Of a stretch of DNA of 32,661 bases, positions 1 through 7,139 are shown in pieces. Under the pieces are notes generated by a model, which searched no databases, had not been told where the DNA came from, and was given only the letters and a program-made list of their open reading frames with translations. The stretch is taken from assembly GCA_964580865.1 (NCBI GenBank), contig CAZONM010000011.1, positions 1 through 32,661 on the forward strand, given 5' to 3'. Both the position numbers and the translations under genes were made by a program. This stretch comes from JACOUT01 sp964580865. GTDB lineage: Bacteria; Myxococcota; UBA727; VGSZ01. Numbering within the stretch: position 1 is the stretch's first letter; the number at the start of each line of letters is the position of its first letter.

Positions 1-887
1 AGGGTAGGCAGCGCCGCGGCGTCGGCAGGCGCGGCGCGGCCCGCAGTCAACGGCGCGCGCGTGAGGTCCTCGGGCAGGTCCAGGTCGCGCACCTCGACGT
101 CCTCGGCCAGCGCGGCGCCGTGCTTCACCACGTTCTTGAGCTCGCGCACGTTGCCCGGCCACGCGTGCGCGAGCAGGCGCCGCTCGGCGGCGGCCGAGAA
201 GCGCCGCGCGCGCGTGCGCTCCTGGCCCAGGAGCTCGCGCGCCAACGGCAGGATGTCGTCGGCGCGGGCGCGCAAGGGCGGCACCTCGAGCGTCAGCACC
301 TTGAGGCGATAGAACAGGTCCTCGCGAAACGATCCGTCGCGCACGCGCGCAGCCAGGTCGCGGTGGGTGGCGCAGGTGACGCGCACGTCGACGGCGAAGG
401 ACGTGGACTCCCCCACGCGCCGCACCTCGCCGCTCTCGAGCGCGCGCAGGAGCTTGGCCTGAAACGCCATCGGCATCTCGGCGATCTCGTCGAGGAACAG
501 CGTGCCCGTGTGCGCGGCCTCGAACAGCCCGCGCCGCGTGCTGGCGGCGCCCGTGAACGCGCCCTTGCCGTGGCCGAACAGCTCCGACTCGAGCAGCTCC
601 GCCGGCAGCGCCGCCACGTTGACCGCCACGAACGGCGCCCGCGCCCGCGCCGAGCTCTCGTGCAGCACGCGCGCCACCACCTCCTTGCCGGTGCCGGTCT
701 CGCCGAGCACGGCCACGGGTGCGTCGCTGGCAGCGAAGCGCGCGGCGCGCTTGAGCACCGCCTGCATGACCGCGCTGTGCGCCACGACGCGGGTCGCACC
801 GCCGCCGCGGCGGGCGATGGGGACCAGGCCGCAGATCTCGCATGGCGCATCTGGCCCATGATCCACATGTTTCATGTGGTGCATCAT
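1..887 (-). CDS. Sigma-54-dependent transcriptional activator (bEBP), 3' end cut by window edge
   Basis: This is an AAA+ ATPase activator that would remodel sigma-54 RNA polymerase at a -24/-12 promoter. The minus-strand frame shows Walker A GETGTGKE (about residues 57-64), the sigma-54 contact loop GAFTGA, and Walker B LFLDEIAEMP, followed by the rest of the central domain. The frame stays open to base 1, so the HTH domain lies outside the window. From the ATG at 887 only about 34 residues precede the AAA+ domain, too few for a GAF, PAS or receiver domain. They contain several His (HH at 3-4, H7, H10) and a CEIC motif (C16, C19), a possible metal-binding sensor. No Shine-Dalgarno precedes 887; other starts are ATG 875 or TTG 911. 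It faces the ric-DUF59-nnrS operon and its start overlaps a perfect palindrome, so it probably controls that operon. NorR is the functional analogue, but NorR has a GAF domain, absent here. Confidence 0.88.
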   Translation of the reverse strand, partial: MMHHMKHVDHGPDAPCEICGLVPIARRGGGATRVVAHSAVMQAVLKRAARFAASDAPVAVLGETGTGKEVVARVLHESSARARAPFVAVNVAALPAELLESELFGHGKGAFTGAASTRRGLFEAAHTGTLFLDEIAEMPMAFQAKLLRALESGEVRRVGESTSFAVDVRVTCATHRDLAARVRDGSFREDLFYRLKVLTLEVPPLRARADDILPLARELLGQERTRARRFSAAAERRLLAHAWPGNVRELKNVVKHGAALAEDVEVRDLDLPEDLTRAPLTAGRAAPADAAALPT

Positions 888-895
888 GAAACATG
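866..895. promoter_or_regulatory. Palindromic putative enhancer (UAS) for the sigma-54 activator
   Basis: CATGTTTCATG (866-876) and its exact reverse complement CATGAAACATG (885-895) are separated by 8 nt. Each arm itself contains two CATG boxes three bases apart. The centre lies about 110 bp upstream of the start predicted from the sigma-54 promoter at 965-981, the usual distance for a bEBP enhancer site. It also overlaps the first codons of the divergent activator gene, so binding could repress that gene's own expression. The palindrome is directly visible; its role is inferred from position. Confidence 0.6.
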
Positions 896-964
896 CAGTG
901 AAACAGATCAACCGCGGGCGCGCCTCCCGCGCGGCCGTTCGCGTGCGGTGACGCGCGGTCGGCC

Positions 965-981
965 AGGCACGCCCCGTGCTT
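965..981 (+). promoter_or_regulatory. Sigma-54 (-24/-12) promoter of the ric operon
   Basis: The sequence AGGCACG-CCCC-GTGCTT has GG at 966-967 and GC at 978-979 with exactly 10 nt between them. It matches the TGGCACG-N4-TTGCW consensus except for A instead of T at the first base and G instead of T in TTGC. Transcription would start near 991, giving a leader of about 70 nt before the ATG at 1062. The divergent activator gene next to it supports the assignment. Confidence 0.7.
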
Positions 982-1061
982 AGTGATGCGCCAGCGCGCG
1001 TCGATCTCCCTTCGTGGGGTCGACGCCGGCTGCCCTCGCTGGGAGGCAGCAAGGAGAGGAC

Positions 1062-1730
1062 ATGCTCGACCGCAGCCAGACCGTCGCCGCTACCGTGCTC
1101 GATCACTCCGAGTGCGCCGCCGTCTTCCAACAGCACCGCATCGACTTCTGCTGCGGCGGCCAACAGAGCATCGAGGCCGCGGCGCGCGCCAGGGGCGTCG
1201 ACGTCGACGCGCTCATGACCGAGCTCACCCGCGCCGTCGACGAGCGCCGCAGTGGCAGCGACGATCCGCGCGCCCTGACCACCGACGCGCTCATCGAACG
1301 CATCGTGGCCACGCACCACCAGTACCTCAAGAAGGCGCTGCCCTTCGTACAGATGCTCGCCGCCAAGGTGGCGCGCGTGCACGGCGACCACAACCCGAAG
1401 CTCCGCGACCTCGACGTCGCGGTGCGCGAGCTGGCGGACGCGCTCGGTCCTCACCTCGACGAGGAGGAGCGCGAGCTCTTCCCCGCGCTGACCACGGCCG
1501 CGCCCGACCGCGCGCGCCAGGCGGCGCTGCTCGCCGCCATGCACCAGGAGCACCTGGCGGTGGCCAAGCTCCTCGAGCGCATCCGCGCGGCCGGCGAGGA
1601 CTTCACGCTGCCGCCGTGGGCGTGCAACAGCTACCGCACGCTGTTCGCCGAGCTGCGCCAGCTCGAGGGCGACGTGTTCGCCCACGTCCACCTCGAGAAC
1701 AACGTGCTCAAGCCGCGCTTCGCGGCGTGA
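1062..1730 (+). CDS. ric: Iron-sulfur cluster repair di-iron protein, RIC/ScdA/YtfE family
   Basis: This family repairs iron-sulfur clusters damaged by nitric oxide or oxidants, using a cytoplasmic hemerythrin-like di-iron site. The 222-aa protein has the N-terminal ScdA_N/DUF542 domain with the diagnostic FCCGG motif (C30, C31). A hemerythrin-like helical domain follows, with candidate ligands H85/H86, H131, E135, H161/H164 and the terminal HVHLENN motif (H208, H210). Length matches the family (about 220-240 aa). The ATG at 1062 is chosen because AAGGAGAGG (1051-1059) lies just upstream and the protein then starts directly at the family N-terminus. It is the first gene of a three-gene operon behind a sigma-54 promoter. 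The gene is also called scdA or ytfE in other species. Confidence 0.92.
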   Translation: MLDRSQTVAATVLDHSECAAVFQQHRIDFCCGGQQSIEAAARARGVDVDALMTELTRAVDERRSGSDDPRALTTDALIERIVATHHQYLKKALPFVQMLAAKVARVHGDHNPKLRDLDVAVRELADALGPHLDEEERELFPALTTAAPDRARQAALLAAMHQEHLAVAKLLERIRAAGEDFTLPPWACNSYRTLFAELRQLEGDVFAHVHLENNVLKPRFAA

Positions 1731-1758
1731 CGTCGCGGCACAGGAGCCCGGCACACTC

Positions 1759-2088
1759 GTGACGCCCGTGTCCCCCACCGAGACCACCGAGCTGCGCGAG
1801 GCGGTAGTGGCCGCATTGCGCGGCGTCCTCGATCCCGAGGTGGGCGTCAACGTGGTCGATCTGGGGCTGATCTACGGCATCGACGTCGACGGCGGCCGCG
1901 TGCGTGTGCGCATGACCATGACGTCGCCGGCGTGTCCGCTCGGCGAGCAGATCGCCGCCGAGGCCGAGGAGCGCGCGCGCGCGGTGCCCGGGCTCGACGA
2001 GGTCGCCGTCGAGCTCGTGTGGGACCCGCCGTGGGGTCCCGAGCGCATGGCGCCAGCGGCGCGACAAGCGCTCGGCTGGGGCACGTGA
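1759..2088 (+). CDS. DUF59/MIP18-family iron-sulfur assembly protein (SufT/PaaD-like)
   Basis: A 109-aa single-domain protein of the MIP18 family, which helps assemble or insert iron-sulfur clusters in the cytoplasm. The family hallmarks are present: DPE at residues 25-27, the VVDLGLIY strand, and TSPACPL with the conserved cysteine C59. The GTG start at 1759 follows AGGAG (1742-1746) at a workable distance. It lies 28 bp after the ric gene and overlaps the next gene by GTGA (2085-2088), so all three are probably translated from one message. In this setting it most likely serves cluster rebuilding after nitrosative damage. Assignment to SufT or PaaD cannot be settled by sequence reading alone. 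Confidence 0.85.
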   Translation: MTPVSPTETTELREAVVAALRGVLDPEVGVNVVDLGLIYGIDVDGGRVRVRMTMTSPACPLGEQIAAEAEERARAVPGLDEVAVELVWDPPWGPERMAPAARQALGWGT

Positions 2089-3224
2089 CCGCCCCCCTGG
2101 CCCCGGGCTCGAGCACCGCGGCGCGCGCGCGTGCCGCCCTCCACGAGCTGTACGTGCGGCGCGCGCTCCTGGTGGTCGCGGGCGCGGCGGCGTTGACCGC
2201 GGTGCTGGCGGGCCTCGGGCGGCTCGGCATCGAGGTGGGGTGGGGCCCGTCGTTCTCGGTCATCCACGGCCCGCTCTTCGTGCTCGCGGTGTTCGGCACC
2301 GTCATCAGCCTCGAGCGCGCCGTCGCGATCGCGCAGTGGTGGAGCCTGGCGGCGCCCGCAGCCGGGGCGGTCGCCTCGGTCGCCATGCTCGCCGGACTGT
2401 CGTGGGCGCCGTGGGCGGCCGTGCTCGGCGCAGCCGCGCTCGTGGCGGTCAACGTCGCCATCGTCGTACGCCAGCGCGCGCCGTTCACGCTGCTCATGCT
2501 CCTCGGCTCGGCGGTGTTGGTGTTCGGCAACGCGTGCTGGGCGCTCGACGTGCCGGTGTTCGAGGTCATCCACGCCTGGATCGCGTTCTTCGTGCTGACC
2601 ATCGTCGCGGAGCGCCTCGAGATGTCGCGCCTGACGCCGACCCCACGGTGGGCCAGCCGCGCGCTCGTGGCGCTCGCGCTCGGCTTCGCGGCCGCCTCGT
2701 GCATGGCCACCGTGGTTGTCGACGTGGTGCACCGCTTCCTCGGGTTGACCATGGTGCTGATCGCGCTGTGGCAGCTGCGCTTCGATCTCGCTCGCCACAC
2801 CGTGCGCCAGCGGGGCCTCGCGCGCTACACCGCCGTGGGCGTGCTGGCCGCAGCCTCCTGGTTCCTCGTCACCGGCGTCGTGACGTTCGTTTTTCCGATC
2901 CCTGCGGTCGGCCCGATCTACGACGCGGCGTTGCACGGCGTGTTCCTCGGCTACGTGCTCTCGATGGTGTTCGCGCACGCACCCATCATCCTGCCGTCGG
3001 TGGCGCGCGTGCGCCTGCCCTATCACCCGGCGCTGTTCGTGGGCCTGGGCGTCTTGCACGTGAGCCTGGTGGCGCGCGTCGCGGGTGATTTGCTGGGGCA
3101 CGGCGCGCTGCGCCAGGCCGGCGCCGTCGGCAACGCGCTGGCGCTGGTGACCTTCGTGGCCGCAGCGCTCTATGCGCGCCGCCGGGCGCGATCGAGCGCG
3201 GCGGCGCCGGCCGCTATCCCTTGA
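2085..3224 (+). CDS. nnrS: NnrS-like multi-pass membrane protein
   Basis: NnrS proteins are haem- and copper-containing membrane proteins that protect cells during nitric-oxide stress. The 379-aa product is almost entirely hydrophobic, with roughly ten to twelve membrane segments. It carries motifs I associate with the family: HGPLFVLAVFGTVISLERAV, HAWIAFFVLTIVAERLEMSR and GYVLSMVFAHAPIILPS, with histidines placed near segment starts. The GTG at 2085 overlaps the stop of the DUF59 gene (GTGA), typical of translational coupling. The 3' end overlaps the convergent gene by 11 bp (3214-3224). Family assignment is by motif recall. Confidence 0.82.
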   Translation: MTAPLAPGSSTAARARAALHELYVRRALLVVAGAAALTAVLAGLGRLGIEVGWGPSFSVIHGPLFVLAVFGTVISLERAVAIAQWWSLAAPAAGAVASVAMLAGLSWAPWAAVLGAAALVAVNVAIVVRQRAPFTLLMLLGSAVLVFGNACWALDVPVFEVIHAWIAFFVLTIVAERLEMSRLTPTPRWASRALVALALGFAAASCMATVVVDVVHRFLGLTMVLIALWQLRFDLARHTVRQRGLARYTAVGVLAAASWFLVTGVVTFVFPIPAVGPIYDAALHGVFLGYVLSMVFAHAPIILPSVARVRLPYHPALFVGLGVLHVSLVARVAGDLLGHGALRQAGAVGNALALVTFVAAALYARRRARSSAAAPAAIP

Positions 3225-3666
3225 CGGTGTTGAGGAACAGGCGCGACAGCTCCTCGGCCTCGACCTCGAGCGGCGAGCGCGCGGGCGCGTCGGCGTTGGT
3301 GGTCGGCGGCGGGGTGAGCTCGACGGTAGCGGGGGCCGCCGCCGGCGGCCGCGCCGCGCGCGACTTCTTCGGCGGCGACAGGTCACCGAGGAATCCCTCG
3401 ACGACGGTGTAGCCCACGTCGCCCAGGATGACGCTGTCGAGGTAGTGCTCGGCCCCGATCTCCATGAGCTGCTCGGTGGTCTTCACCTTGCCGAGCAAGG
3501 CGTTCGGGTCAGCGGCGTCGTCGATGACCTTGGTGAAGCGCACGGCGGGCTTGAGCGTGACCGTGCGGTTCTCTTGCAGCAGAAAGAGCGTAGTGTCCTC
3601 GAGGCGCACCTTCCCCTGATCCGACCACTGGGTGAGCATGGCGTTCGTGAGGAAGACCGCTGCCAC
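3214..3666 (-). CDS. Unrecognised 150-aa protein
   Basis: I do not recognise the family. The N-terminal two thirds looks like a folded domain of mixed helix and strand, including LEDTTLFLLQENRTVTLKPA and GAEHYLDSVILGDVGYTVVE. A Pro/Ala/Thr-rich linker (about residues 103-135) and a short C-terminal helix follow. The N-terminus is mildly hydrophobic but is not a convincing signal peptide. GTG 3666 is chosen because TGGAG lies five bases upstream; ATG 3639 is an alternative with no visible ribosome site. It is divergent from thioredoxin (145-bp gap) and its end overlaps the nnrS end. Codon use matches its neighbours, and the frame keeps a sensible amino-acid pattern, so it is probably real. Confidence 0.7.
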   Translation of the reverse strand: MAAVFLTNAMLTQWSDQGKVRLEDTTLFLLQENRTVTLKPAVRFTKVIDDAADPNALLGKVKTTEQLMEIGAEHYLDSVILGDVGYTVVEGFLGDLSPPKKSRAARPPAAAPATVELTPPPTTNADAPARSPLEVEAEELSRLFLNTVKG

Positions 3667-3811
3667 GGCGACTCCAGCGTGACCCCGCCCCCCAACGCTA
3701 GCAACCTTACCCCCGGTCGTCCCGTTTTCCCTCGGGCGTCCCTGTTCGAGGCGCGCTTTCCTCCCGTGCGGCGAGACGTTAGGGTCGGCAATCAACCGGA
3801 GGAACGGCCCC

Positions 3812-4141
3812 ATGGCACAGAACATCACCGAGGTCACCGACGCCAATTTCGACAGCACGGTGCTGACGGCAGACAAGCCCTTCCTCGTGGATTTCTGGGC
3901 CACCTGGTGCGCGCCGTGCCTGGCCATCGCGCCCCACGTCGAGGCCATCGCCAACGAGCAGGTCACGAAGCTGCGCGTGGGCAAGGTGAACATCGACGAC
4001 AACCCCGGCGTCGCCGGCAAGTTCGGCGTGCGCTCGATCCCCACGCTGATCCTGTTCAAGGGCGGCAAGCCCGTGGACCAGATCGTCGGCGCCGTGCCCA
4101 AGCGCAAGCTCGAAGAGATGATCGCGAAGCACACGGGGTGA
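3812..4141 (+). CDS. trxA: Thioredoxin
   Basis: A 109-aa cytoplasmic disulfide reductase of the classical thioredoxin length. The active site is WCAPC (C33, C36), preceded by the FLVDFWATW strand, and the cis-proline region SIPTLILFKGG (P77) is intact. The residue after the second active-site cysteine is Leu instead of the usual Lys/Arg, and the site reads CAPC instead of CGPC; both are known variants. GGAGG at 3798-3802 supports the ATG at 3812. It stands alone, divergent from the unrecognised gene on its left and convergent with the TPR gene on its right. Confidence 0.95.
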   Translation: MAQNITEVTDANFDSTVLTADKPFLVDFWATWCAPCLAIAPHVEAIANEQVTKLRVGKVNIDDNPGVAGKFGVRSIPTLILFKGGKPVDQIVGAVPKRKLEEMIAKHTG

Positions 4142-4165
4142 GCCCGGCCCCGCCGCGCTGGTCGA

Positions 4166-4193
4166 GCGCGCTCCCGTCTCGCGGGAGCAGCGC
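4166..4193. terminator. Hairpin between convergent trxA and TPR gene
   Basis: GCTCCCG (4170-4176) pairs with CGGGAGC (4182-4188) across a 5-nt loop. The stem extends through GCGC on both sides after one bulged A. It sits in the 81-bp gap between two convergent stop codons and could end transcription from both sides. No T run follows on either strand, so it is a weak candidate. Confidence 0.4.
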
Positions 4194-4222
4194 GCCGTTC
4201 CTCGAGCTGCGGACGAGCGCCG

Positions 4223-5833
4223 CTACGGCGCCTCGGCCGGACCCTTCGCCTGGCCCTTGCGCAGCGCCTCGGCCTTCTGGAACGCCGCGCGCGCGTCGCC
4301 CTTGTGCTTCTTGCCCAGGCCATCGTACGCCTTGCCCGTGAGCTCCCACGCGTCGGCCACGAGGTCGATGGAGGCGCCGGTCTTGTCCCAGATCTTGATC
4401 GCCTGCGCCAAGGTGCCCACGGCGTCGTCGTAGTTCTTCTCGGCGAAGCGCAGCTGGCCGAGCGCGAAGTACAGCTCGGCCCAGTCGGGGTTGTTGTGGT
4501 AGCCGAGGGCCTCGCCGTAGGTCTCGCGCGCCTTGTCGAGCTGGCCGTCGGCCTGCAGGGCGCGGCCCTTGGCGAACACCGCGAGGTCGTGGGCGTTGCC
4601 GAGCTTCTCGATGGCCTTGTCGGCCGTGGCGAGCGCGTCCTTGCCCTTGCCGGCCAAGGACTGCGCCAGCGACAGCTCGACGTAGCTCATGCCGTTCTCG
4701 GGGTTCACCTCGACCACGCGCTGCAGGTACCCGATGCCGTCGGCGGCCTTGCCCACGCGCGACAGCACGTCGTACGCGGCCTTGGCGATGGGCAACGACG
4801 ACGGCGCGACCTTGAGCGCCTCGTCGAACGCGCCGCGCGCGTCATCTAGCTTGCCGAGCTTGGCGAGCGCGCGGCCCTTGAGCGCCAAGGTAGCCGGCTG
4901 GCCCGGATCGGTCGCGAGCGACGCCTCGGCAAAGGCCAGCGCCTCTTTGGCGTTGTTGTCGGCGAGGTGCACCTCGCCCTTGGCGTACTCGATGAAGCCC
5001 TTCACGCGCGGCGGCGGGTTGCCGCCGTAGTCGGGGTGCTCGACGGTCTCTTGCGCCTGCCGATCGAGCTCCTTGAGCAGCTCGCTGGTCTTGGCCTGGC
5101 GTGTGATGGCGGCGAGCAGCGTCAGCGCCGTGCGCGCACGCATGTGGTCGGCGTTGAGCTTCTTGGCCTTGAGGTAGGCGTTGGCCGCCGACGGCACGTT
5201 GCCGACGGCGTAGAGCGCGTCGCCCTCGGCGATGGGCAGGCGCACCAGCTGCGTCGAGAGCTTCTGACCCTCCTGCGCGGCGACCACCGCCTCCTTGCCC
5301 TTGCCCTGCTGCAGCTTGGCGACCGAGAGCGCGTGCAGGAGCTTGGCGTGTCGCGCGCCACGGTTGTTGACGAGGTCCATCAGCATGCTCTCGGCCTCGT
5401 TGGCGCGGCCGTCGCCGAGCAACAGGTAGGCCTCGGCGGCGTAGCGCTCGGCGGTGTTGACCTCCCGCTCCTTCAGCTGGTCGACGTAGCGCTGCGCGCG
5501 CTCCTTCGACTCCTTGACGCCATAGGCCTGGTAGAGCTGCGACTCCAGCTCCGCCGCCGTCGACAGGATGGCGTCGTTCTTCTCGATGCGGTCCTCGGGG
5601 ATCTCGGCCAGCTTCTTCTTGGCCTTGAGGAGCGCGGGCGCGTCGTCGCCGCCGGTGAGCTCCTTGGCGGCCACCGCCAGATCCATGATGCGCTTCTCCT
5701 CCGACTGGAACTTCCAGTAGAGGAACACGCCACCCGCGACCAAGGCGCTCACCACCACGACCTGCACCAGCGCGCTCACGCCGGTCTCGCGCTTGACGTT
5801 GCGGTTGTAGCCACCGGGCGAGGGACCAGCCAT
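4223..5833 (-). CDS. Membrane-anchored TPR-repeat protein
   Basis: A 536-aa protein with a short basic cytoplasmic N-terminus (about residues 1-18), one membrane segment (about 19-40, ALVQVVVVSALVAGGVFLYW), then a long helical domain of tandem TPR units to the end. Clear repeat units include ATLALKGRALAKLGKLDDAR and AELYFALGQLRFAEKNYDDA. The topology suggests an inner-membrane anchor with the repeats in the periplasm, a scaffold for protein contacts; no partner is visible nearby. The ATG at 5833 follows GGAGG seven bases upstream. The gene lies downstream of the Fic-like gene on the same strand, but a strong terminator separates them, so it probably has its own promoter. Specific function unknown. 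Confidence 0.88.
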   Translation of the reverse strand: MAGPSPGGYNRNVKRETGVSALVQVVVVSALVAGGVFLYWKFQSEEKRIMDLAVAAKELTGGDDAPALLKAKKKLAEIPEDRIEKNDAILSTAAELESQLYQAYGVKESKERAQRYVDQLKEREVNTAERYAAEAYLLLGDGRANEAESMLMDLVNNRGARHAKLLHALSVAKLQQGKGKEAVVAAQEGQKLSTQLVRLPIAEGDALYAVGNVPSAANAYLKAKKLNADHMRARTALTLLAAITRQAKTSELLKELDRQAQETVEHPDYGGNPPPRVKGFIEYAKGEVHLADNNAKEALAFAEASLATDPGQPATLALKGRALAKLGKLDDARGAFDEALKVAPSSLPIAKAAYDVLSRVGKAADGIGYLQRVVEVNPENGMSYVELSLAQSLAGKGKDALATADKAIEKLGNAHDLAVFAKGRALQADGQLDKARETYGEALGYHNNPDWAELYFALGQLRFAEKNYDDAVGTLAQAIKIWDKTGASIDLVADAWELTGKAYDGLGKKHKGDARAAFQKAEALRKGQAKGPAEAP

Positions 5834-5901
5834 CGAGTGCCTCCGTCAGAAACCGGACGAGGCAATCGCAGGGACCGTGACGTGTCAACCCGATCGCCGC
5901 A

Positions 5902-5933
5902 CAAAAGGAGAGCGCGGCCGCAGCCGCGCTCTC
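5902..5933 (-). terminator. Intrinsic terminator of the Fic-like gene
   Basis: An 11-bp perfect stem, GAGAGCGCGGC (5908-5918) with GCCGCGCTCTC (5923-5933), encloses a 4-nt loop. On the minus strand it is followed by CTTTTG (from AAAA at 5903-5906), giving a classic stem plus U-run directly downstream of the stop at 5972. A second, larger imperfect hairpin (5936-5967, arms CGAGA/TCTCG and CCGGGA/TCCCGG) lies between the stop codon and this stem. Confidence 0.75.
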
Positions 5934-5971
5934 GTCGAGAACCCGGGAGCGGATCCCGGTGTCTCGTCGGG

Positions 5972-6811
5972 TCAGCCGTTGGCGATGCGCCCGACGCGCG
6001 AGCGGACGGCCGCGCGCATCTTGAGGCGATCGCGCAGGTGGCGGACGCCGGCGTCGACGGCCTGGTCCATGGCGTCGATGACGATGATGCGCAGGGCCTC
6101 GGGGCCCACCTTGAGCGCCTCGTAGTAGGCCTGGCGATCGCTCGCGTGGATGACCGCCGGCAGGTAGCCGCCGCGCATCAGGAAGTAGTTCATCAACAGG
6201 CGCCCGACCTTGCCGCTGGCGTCGGTGAAGGGGAACACCTTCATGAAGTTGAAATGGAACAAGCAGGCCTGGTTGATGGCGTGCTGCGCGCGGAAGTCGG
6301 GGTTGTCGACGCCGTCGCACACCTCCTGCATCCCGGCCTCGATGTGCTGCGGCTCGTAGATGTCGTGGAAGTACGTGCGGTGCAGGGGCATGTCCTTGCG
6401 CAGGGCGCCCGGCTGGCGACGCGGCAGGCCGCGCGACAAGAGCACGTGCAGATCATGGATGAGCTGCACGGTCACCTTCGGGTTGCGCACGCGGATCTTC
6501 TTGGCCGTCTCCTCGCGGCAGTGCTCCTGGATCACGTTGAGCGCGTCGCTGTGGTTCTTGATCTCCTGGTACGTCGGGATCAGCGACGTGTCGGACGCGA
6601 CCTTGCGATCAACGGCGGCGCGCAGCTCGTGGTAGGTGAGGACCATGCCCTCGAGGGCGCAGTCGTGATAGATGTAGGCAATCTTGCAGCGCTCATCGAA
6701 GTCCGCCTGCTCGTCGGGGAGGTCCCGCAAGAGCTGGTGGAGCTCGTCTCCCTTGTCGTCGAGATCGCTGAAGCGTGCGCGGACATCGAAGTCGTCGAAG
6801 TCGAAAGACAT
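5972..6811 (-). CDS. Fic/Fido-fold protein with degenerate catalytic motif
   Basis: Fic enzymes normally transfer AMP or related groups to target proteins through the motif HPFxDGNGRxxR. This 279-aa protein keeps the fold signature: YQEIKNHSDAL (81-91), the helix LFHFNFMKV before the loop, and a loop at 193-204 reading FPFTDASGKVGR. Relative to consensus the catalytic His is Phe193, Gly is Ala198, Asn is Ser199 and the phosphate-binding Arg is Lys201. Classical AMP transfer is therefore unlikely. An inhibitory-helix-like LEG (E54, G55) is present near the N-terminus. ATG 6811 is chosen because GGGGAG lies about ten bases upstream and upstream codons look non-coding. No antitoxin gene adjoins it, and a good terminator follows. 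It may be a pseudoenzyme or binding module, or use altered chemistry. Confidence 0.85.
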   Translation of the reverse strand: MSFDFDDFDVRARFSDLDDKGDELHQLLRDLPDEQADFDERCKIAYIYHDCALEGMVLTYHELRAAVDRKVASDTSLIPTYQEIKNHSDALNVIQEHCREETAKKIRVRNPKVTVQLIHDLHVLLSRGLPRRQPGALRKDMPLHRTYFHDIYEPQHIEAGMQEVCDGVDNPDFRAQHAINQACLFHFNFMKVFPFTDASGKVGRLLMNYFLMRGGYLPAVIHASDRQAYYEALKVGPEALRIIVIDAMDQAVDAGVRHLRDRLKMRAAVRSRVGRIANG

Positions 6812-6976
6812 TTGAGTCAGCTCCCCCGCAGGGCGCCCTTGGCGGGCGAATGAGACACGTCGATCGGGACTCCCCGGAACCCGTCTGCGAGCGAGGGGCG
6901 GCACGGATTCACCGGCTCGCCGCTCGCCCCGCCTCTGGCCCTCGCCAGCGGCGCACCTCACAAAAAAAGTAGGCGG

Positions 6977-7005
6977 GCCATAAGGTCTTGTGACGGACCT
7001 GTCAA
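6977..7005 (-). promoter_or_regulatory. Candidate sigma-70 promoter of the Fic-like gene
   Basis: On the minus strand a perfect TTGACA (7005-7000) is followed after 17 nt by TATGGC (6982-6977), with an A/T-rich stretch upstream. The start would be near 6969, leaving a leader of about 158 nt before ATG 6811. The -10 is weak (three of six), so this is a candidate only. The 308-bp gap 6812-7119 otherwise shows no gene, only this promoter, the long leader, an A7 run at 6962-6968, and the hairpin at 7112-7139. Confidence 0.45.
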
Positions 7006-7111
7006 AACAAAAAGCGCCGGAAACCGCTGTTTTCCCAAGGGCTTATCCTGACGCGACGCGGCAACCGCCAGCTGTATCCGAAGACCGATCGGTTTGGCGC
7101 GCGCGCCCGGA

Positions 7112-7139
7112 TCACGCCCTCACGCGCGATAGGGCGTGA
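7112..7139 (-). terminator. Hairpin at the end of the aminotransferase gene
   Basis: A 9-bp perfect inverted repeat, TCACGCCCT (7112-7120) and AGGGCGTGA (7131-7139), with a 10-nt loop overlaps the stop codon at 7120-7122. It may act as a terminator or 3' stabilising structure. No U-run follows. Confidence 0.35.

Noticed and set aside
120..983. 287-codon plus-strand open frame
   Set aside because: It lies antisense to the AAA+ domain of the sigma-54 activator, whose Walker A, GAFTGA and Walker B motifs fix the coding strand.
4967..6853. 628-codon plus-strand open frame across the TPR and Fic-like genes
   Set aside because: It runs antisense over two well-supported genes and through a strong terminator; no protein family features.
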